Source of the DNA: Thiomargarita sp.
Lineage (GTDB): Bacteria; Pseudomonadota; Gammaproteobacteria; Beggiatoales; Beggiatoaceae
Assembly (NCBI GenBank): GCA_023144675.1
Contig: JAGLFE010000136.1
Span: forward strand, 1-9,919
Direction: 5' to 3'
DNA length: 9,919 bases
Both the position numbers and the translations under genes were made by a program. The notes beneath the pieces are model-generated. The model was not told where the DNA came from. It saw nothing but the letters and a program-made list of their open reading frames with translations, and ran no database searches. Shown piece by piece: positions 7,087 through 9,919 of the stretch (position 1 is the stretch's first letter; the number at the start of each line of letters is the position of its first letter).

Positions 7087-7112
7087 GTTGGGTCAGTAAA
7101 ACATAACCCAAC
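7087..7112. repeat. GTTGGGT/ACCCAAC hairpin repeat, possible terminator
   Basis: Arms GTTGGGT (7087-7093) and ACCCAAC (7106-7112) are perfect reverse complements around a 12-nt loop, followed on the minus strand by TTATTTCT. It lies 21 bp after the VWA stop codon and is the most GC-rich patch in the gap, so it may end the VWA transcript. The GTTGGGTTA...TAACCCAAC layout resembles short intergenic hairpin repeats scattered in many bacterial genomes; that link is from memory. Confidence 0.6.
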
Positions 7113-7133
7113 AAAATAAGTCCAGGAAAATAT

Positions 7134-8531
7134 TTAAGGAATATGCAGTTCTCCAAAACTACTACTACCAGAACATGTATTCATATCCAAATCAATAGAG
7201 CTATCGCCTGAGCAATTAGAAGCTTGCACCGCAATATATAAATCTGTGCCTGATGCTAAAGATGCGCCGATTTTTGTTTGTAAACCAAGTGGGATTAAGC
7301 TAATATTATTGAATGTAATTTCATTAATGGGACAGGAATAAGGTGCATATAATAAGCTATATCCTCGTGCAAAAGGATCAGTCGCCCAAGAAACTTCAGC
7401 ATAATTATTATCCACCAAAAGATTTAATTCTGGCTCATTTGGACGAGGTGTTACACCAGCTACACATTCACCAATATGTAAAGTTGCGGTTGTTGTTACG
7501 GAAAAATCGCAAACTTGAACCAAGGTTGAGAAATCAGTTAATTGAGCAGGATTGTTAAATATAGAAGCATCTGCTGTATGTTTATAAACAGTTTCGTCCA
7601 TCATTATTTTTGGAGTCAATTCATAATTATTACAAATTGTTCCATCTTGACGACAAGCAGTAACACTTAACTGGGTTTTACCATTTATGTGAGGTAAACT
7701 AATCTGTTCAGCACCAAGTAAGCTGGTTTCGATAGATAAAATATCATCTTGATAAGAAAATTTGGAATTAATACGATATGTGCAACTAATTAAATCGGCA
7801 ATCGTTATCAAAATTTCATTAAGACTTCTTTCTCCACTACGTATATCTTCTATATTAAAAAAAGAACCACCAGTTTTCTGAGCCAAATTTAACATAGAAA
7901 TTGCATTAACACCAATCACGTGAGTTATTACTCCAGCTAAACGCAATTGTTCAATAACTGCACTAATAGTATTGCCTTCTTCATTACAAGGACTGTTATC
8001 AGGATGAGGAATAGAATCTGATATAATAATAGCCACTCGATGTGAAGTTGAACGCCAATTTTGATCCGCAATAGTATGAGCTAATGCCGACAATAAAGAC
8101 TCGGGTATATTATTACCACCACTTGCTGTTAAAGAACTAATCCAACTACCCATTTCATTTACACTATTGGTTAAATTGCCTTCATTGTAAATATTGTAGG
8201 GCATATCATTAGGTTCACCACATTCTGCTTCTACATTAGGGAAATCTTTATATTCAGTTAAACCCAAATTATAATTTATACCAGCATCTGCAATGATTTT
8301 TGAAAAATTAATTACCGCAGTTTGCATAGCTGTAATTTCATCTGTCATTGAACTGGTAGTATCGAAGACGAAAATAATATCTTCTTGCCTGCCAGTAGAA
8401 GTACAATCTAAGTAATTGCGAATGTTATCACATGATACCTCTTCTTCTGCATTAATATTATATGAAGTCGATAGTGCTAACGTAGAAGTCAATATAATAG
8501 GCACAAATAATTTAAAATTTTTTAAATACAT
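7134..8531 (-). CDS. Secreted von Willebrand factor A domain protein, function unknown
   Basis: A 465-aa exported protein. A Sec signal peptide is clear: MYLKNFK, hydrophobic core FVPIILTSTLALS, then a likely cut after NINA (residue 28). A VWA domain follows (about 51-249) with the metal-ion-dependent adhesion site FDTTSSM (D57, T59, S61) and the later Asp in IIISDSIPH (D172), so metal-dependent ligand binding is plausible. Residues 250-360 form a beta-rich unknown region and about 364-448 look like a fibronectin type III fold (PNEPELNLLVDNNYAEVSW, YSLLYAP, TDLYIAVQASN). The mature part has 12 Cys (34, 43, 104, 182, 250, 293, 300, 341, 356, 400, 440, 453), which suggests disulfides and an extracytoplasmic site. 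No sortase, PEP-CTERM or transmembrane anchor is seen. The ATG at 8531 has a strong SD, GAGAGGA (8537-8543), with 5 nt of spacing. Its role (adhesion, surface assembly, envelope) cannot be decided; no functional partner is adjacent. Confidence 0.85.
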   Translation of the reverse strand: MYLKNFKLFVPIILTSTLALSTSYNINAEEEVSCDNIRNYLDCTSTGRQEDIIFVFDTTSSMTDEITAMQTAVINFSKIIADAGINYNLGLTEYKDFPNVEAECGEPNDMPYNIYNEGNLTNSVNEMGSWISSLTASGGNNIPESLLSALAHTIADQNWRSTSHRVAIIISDSIPHPDNSPCNEEGNTISAVIEQLRLAGVITHVIGVNAISMLNLAQKTGGSFFNIEDIRSGERSLNEILITIADLISCTYRINSKFSYQDDILSIETSLLGAEQISLPHINGKTQLSVTACRQDGTICNNYELTPKIMMDETVYKHTADASIFNNPAQLTDFSTLVQVCDFSVTTTATLHIGECVAGVTPRPNEPELNLLVDNNYAEVSWATDPFARGYSLLYAPYSCPINEITFNNISLIPLGLQTKIGASLASGTDLYIAVQASNCSGDSSIDLDMNTCSGSSSFGELHIP

Positions 8532-8591
8532 AATAATCCTCTCAAATAATTAAATTAACGATAATTAAAAGTAATAAAAATAATATTTATC

Positions 8592-8607
8592 ACACATTAT
8601 AAAGTGT
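8592..8607. promoter_or_regulatory. Imperfect 16-bp palindrome overlapping predicted VWA -10
   Basis: The plus strand reads ACACATTATAAAGTGT, a palindrome with one mismatched pair. On the minus strand it contains TATAAT (8596-8601), 64 bp before the VWA start, so a bound protein would cover the -10. No good -35 is seen (TTTTTA at 17 bp). The ACAC-N8-GTGT frame resembles the NrdR box in length and ends, but the centre departs from it and no ribonucleotide reductase gene is here. Confidence 0.35.
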
Positions 8608-8644
8608 AATATATGAATTAAAAATTATCAAGTTGCAAAATTTT

Positions 8645-9736
8645 TTAAACATTAAATCGAAAGTGCATAACATCACCATCTTGTACAATATATTCTTTAC
8701 CTTCTAGTCGCCACTTACCAGCTTCTTTAGCACCAGCTTCTCCATTATAAGTAATAAAATCTTGGTAAGCAATTACTTCGGCTCGAATAAATCCACGTTC
8801 AAAGTCGGTATGAATTACACTAGCTGCTTTCGGTGCGCTATTCCCAATACGAATTGTCCACGCTCGCACTTCTTTAGGACCAGCGGTAAAAAAAGTTTGT
8901 AAATTGAGTAATTGATAGCCAGCATAAGTAACTCGATTTAAACCAGCCTCTTTTAAACCTAAATCTGCTAAAAATTCTTGCGCTTCTTGTGCTGTTAAAC
9001 CTACTAAATCAGATTCTGTTGAAGCACAAACAGGTACAACTTCTGTTTTTTCTTGTAAAGCTATTTTTTGCACTTGTTCTAAATAAGGATTATTTGTAAA
9101 ACCATTTTCAGCTACATTGGCAATATATAACACCTTTTTATTAGTTAATAAATGCAAATCTCGTAACAACGCTTGTTCATCTGCATTTAATTCCAAAGTA
9201 CGAATAGCTTGTCCATTATCAAGGTGGGCATAAAGTTTTTCAAATAACGCTTTTTGGATAAAACTTTCTTTTTTGCCACTACGAATATTTTTAGCAACTT
9301 TTTGTAAAGAACGTTCCACCGTTTCTAAGTCAGCTAGAGCTAATTCGGTATTAATAATTTCAATATCATCTGCTGGACTAATTTTACCAGAAACATGACT
9401 AATATCATCATCTTCAAAACAACGAACTACATGTGCAATAGCTTGAGTTTCACGAATATTAGCTAAAAATTGATTACCTAAACCTTCGCCTTTAGAAGCT
9501 CCAGCCACCAATCCAGCAATATCGACAAATTCCATAGCAGTTGGAATCACTTTTTTAGGTTGCACCATGTCAGCTAATCTATCTAAACGATTATCAGCTA
9601 CTGCCACAATTCCGACATTAGGTTCGATAGTGCAGAAAGGATAATTTTCGGCTGCAATTTCATTGCTGGTTAAGGCATTAAATAAAGTCGATTTACCAAC
9701 ATTAGGTAAACCAACAATTCCACATTTGAATCCCAT
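8645..9736 (-). CDS. ychF: Redox-regulated ATPase YchF (Obg-like, OLA1 family)
   Basis: A P-loop protein of the Obg family that prefers ATP over GTP and binds ribosomes; linked in other bacteria to oxidative-stress response and translation. G1 GLPNVGKS (9-16), the segment NYPFCTIEPNVG (31-42), G3 DIAGLVAGASKGEGLGN (72-88), and the family-specific NVAE (207-210) in place of NKxD, which explains the ATP preference. A helical coiled-coil insert spans about 130-200, and the C-terminal TGS domain (about 278-361) includes TFFTAGPKEVRAW and the ending GDVMHFRFNV. The 363 aa match the usual length and all motifs are intact. The ATG at 9736 fits the universal MGFKCGIVGLPNVGKS start; no clear SD precedes it. 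pth, a common neighbour, is not seen in the 183 bp upstream. Confidence 0.97.
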   Translation of the reverse strand: MGFKCGIVGLPNVGKSTLFNALTSNEIAAENYPFCTIEPNVGIVAVADNRLDRLADMVQPKKVIPTAMEFVDIAGLVAGASKGEGLGNQFLANIRETQAIAHVVRCFEDDDISHVSGKISPADDIEIINTELALADLETVERSLQKVAKNIRSGKKESFIQKALFEKLYAHLDNGQAIRTLELNADEQALLRDLHLLTNKKVLYIANVAENGFTNNPYLEQVQKIALQEKTEVVPVCASTESDLVGLTAQEAQEFLADLGLKEAGLNRVTYAGYQLLNLQTFFTAGPKEVRAWTIRIGNSAPKAASVIHTDFERGFIRAEVIAYQDFITYNGEAGAKEAGKWRLEGKEYIVQDGDVMHFRFNV

Positions 9737-9793
9737 ATTTAATTTAAGTATTTTAGTAACGGCTTAATTGAATTCTGAGCCAAGATTAAAGTA

Positions 9794-9807
9794 ACACTAT
9801 ACAGTGT
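9794..9807. promoter_or_regulatory. Imperfect 14-bp palindrome upstream of ychF
   Basis: ACACTATACAGTGT has arms ACACT/AGTGT and one mismatched pair near the centre. On the minus strand it contains TATAGT, a near-consensus -10, about 60 bp before the ychF ATG. Its ACAC...GTGT ends and its overlap with a -10-like hexamer parallel the site at 8592-8607, although its spacing is 2 bp shorter. It is a candidate operator only. Confidence 0.3.
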
Positions 9808-9874
9808 ATCTATTTATCTACATTTTAATATGAATGGAGAAAAATTTGCATATTTTTTTTTAAATAAAAAATTA

Positions 9875-9919
9875 AAGTTACGCAAAAAAATGGAATTTAT
9901 TATCTGAAGTTACGCAGAT
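9875..9919. repeat. Repeated AAGTTACGCA at the window edge
   Basis: The 10-mer AAGTTACGCA occurs at 9875-9884 and again at 9907-9916, a period of 32 bp. The second copy sits inside a short inverted repeat, ATCTG (9902-9906) and CAGAT (9915-9919), that reaches the last base of the window. The AT-rich bases between the copies carry no gene. This could be the edge of an insertion sequence, a miniature element or a short tandem repeat continuing outside the window. Confidence 0.45.

Noticed and set aside
7343..7558. Plus-strand open frame of 71 codons
   Set aside because: Opposite the Fn3-like part of the VWA gene; the His- and Leu-rich translation resembles no protein family.
9875..9916. CRISPR array
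   Set aside because: Only two copies of a 10-bp word are visible, with no full-length repeats and no cas genes in the window.

Overview
This is a low-GC (roughly one third G+C by eye) chromosomal stretch in which every gene lies on the minus strand. The proteins are typical of a gammaproteobacterium: a YheS-type ABC-F protein, the double GTPase Der, EngB/YihA, YchF, FeoA and an RNase II-like enzyme. The AT bias together with gammaproteobacterial core genes would suit a Thiotrichales-type (Beggiatoa-like) organism, but that placement is a guess.

Reading in the direction of transcription (right to left): at 9737-9919 there is no gene, but there is a repeated 10-mer at the window edge and an imperfect palindrome upstream of ychF. 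Next come ychF (8645-9736), then a secreted von Willebrand factor A (VWA) protein (7134-8531). It is followed by an accessory-looking gap (6544-7133) that holds a hairpin repeat and the wreck of a YafQ/RelE-type mRNA-interferase toxin with no antitoxin. Then der (5152-6543) and engB (4519-5121) form a tight pair. A stand-alone feoA (4086-4328) sits between two perfect palindromes. Finally an RNB-family exoribonuclease (1938-3974) and yheS (67-1923) are separated by only 14 bp and are probably co-transcribed.

Most of the window serves translation and RNA metabolism. Der and EngB act in large-subunit assembly, YchF is a ribosome-associated ATPase, YheS is a ribosome-binding ABC-F protein, and the RNB enzyme degrades RNA 3'->5'. 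FeoA (iron uptake) and the VWA protein (envelope or secreted) do not belong to that theme. I found no phage, CRISPR array, tRNA, rRNA or intact mobile element, and no convincing new multi-gene system. The most informative unusual items are the decayed toxin, the palindromes around orphan feoA, the uncharacterised VWA protein, and the small repeats at 7087-7112 and 9875-9919.
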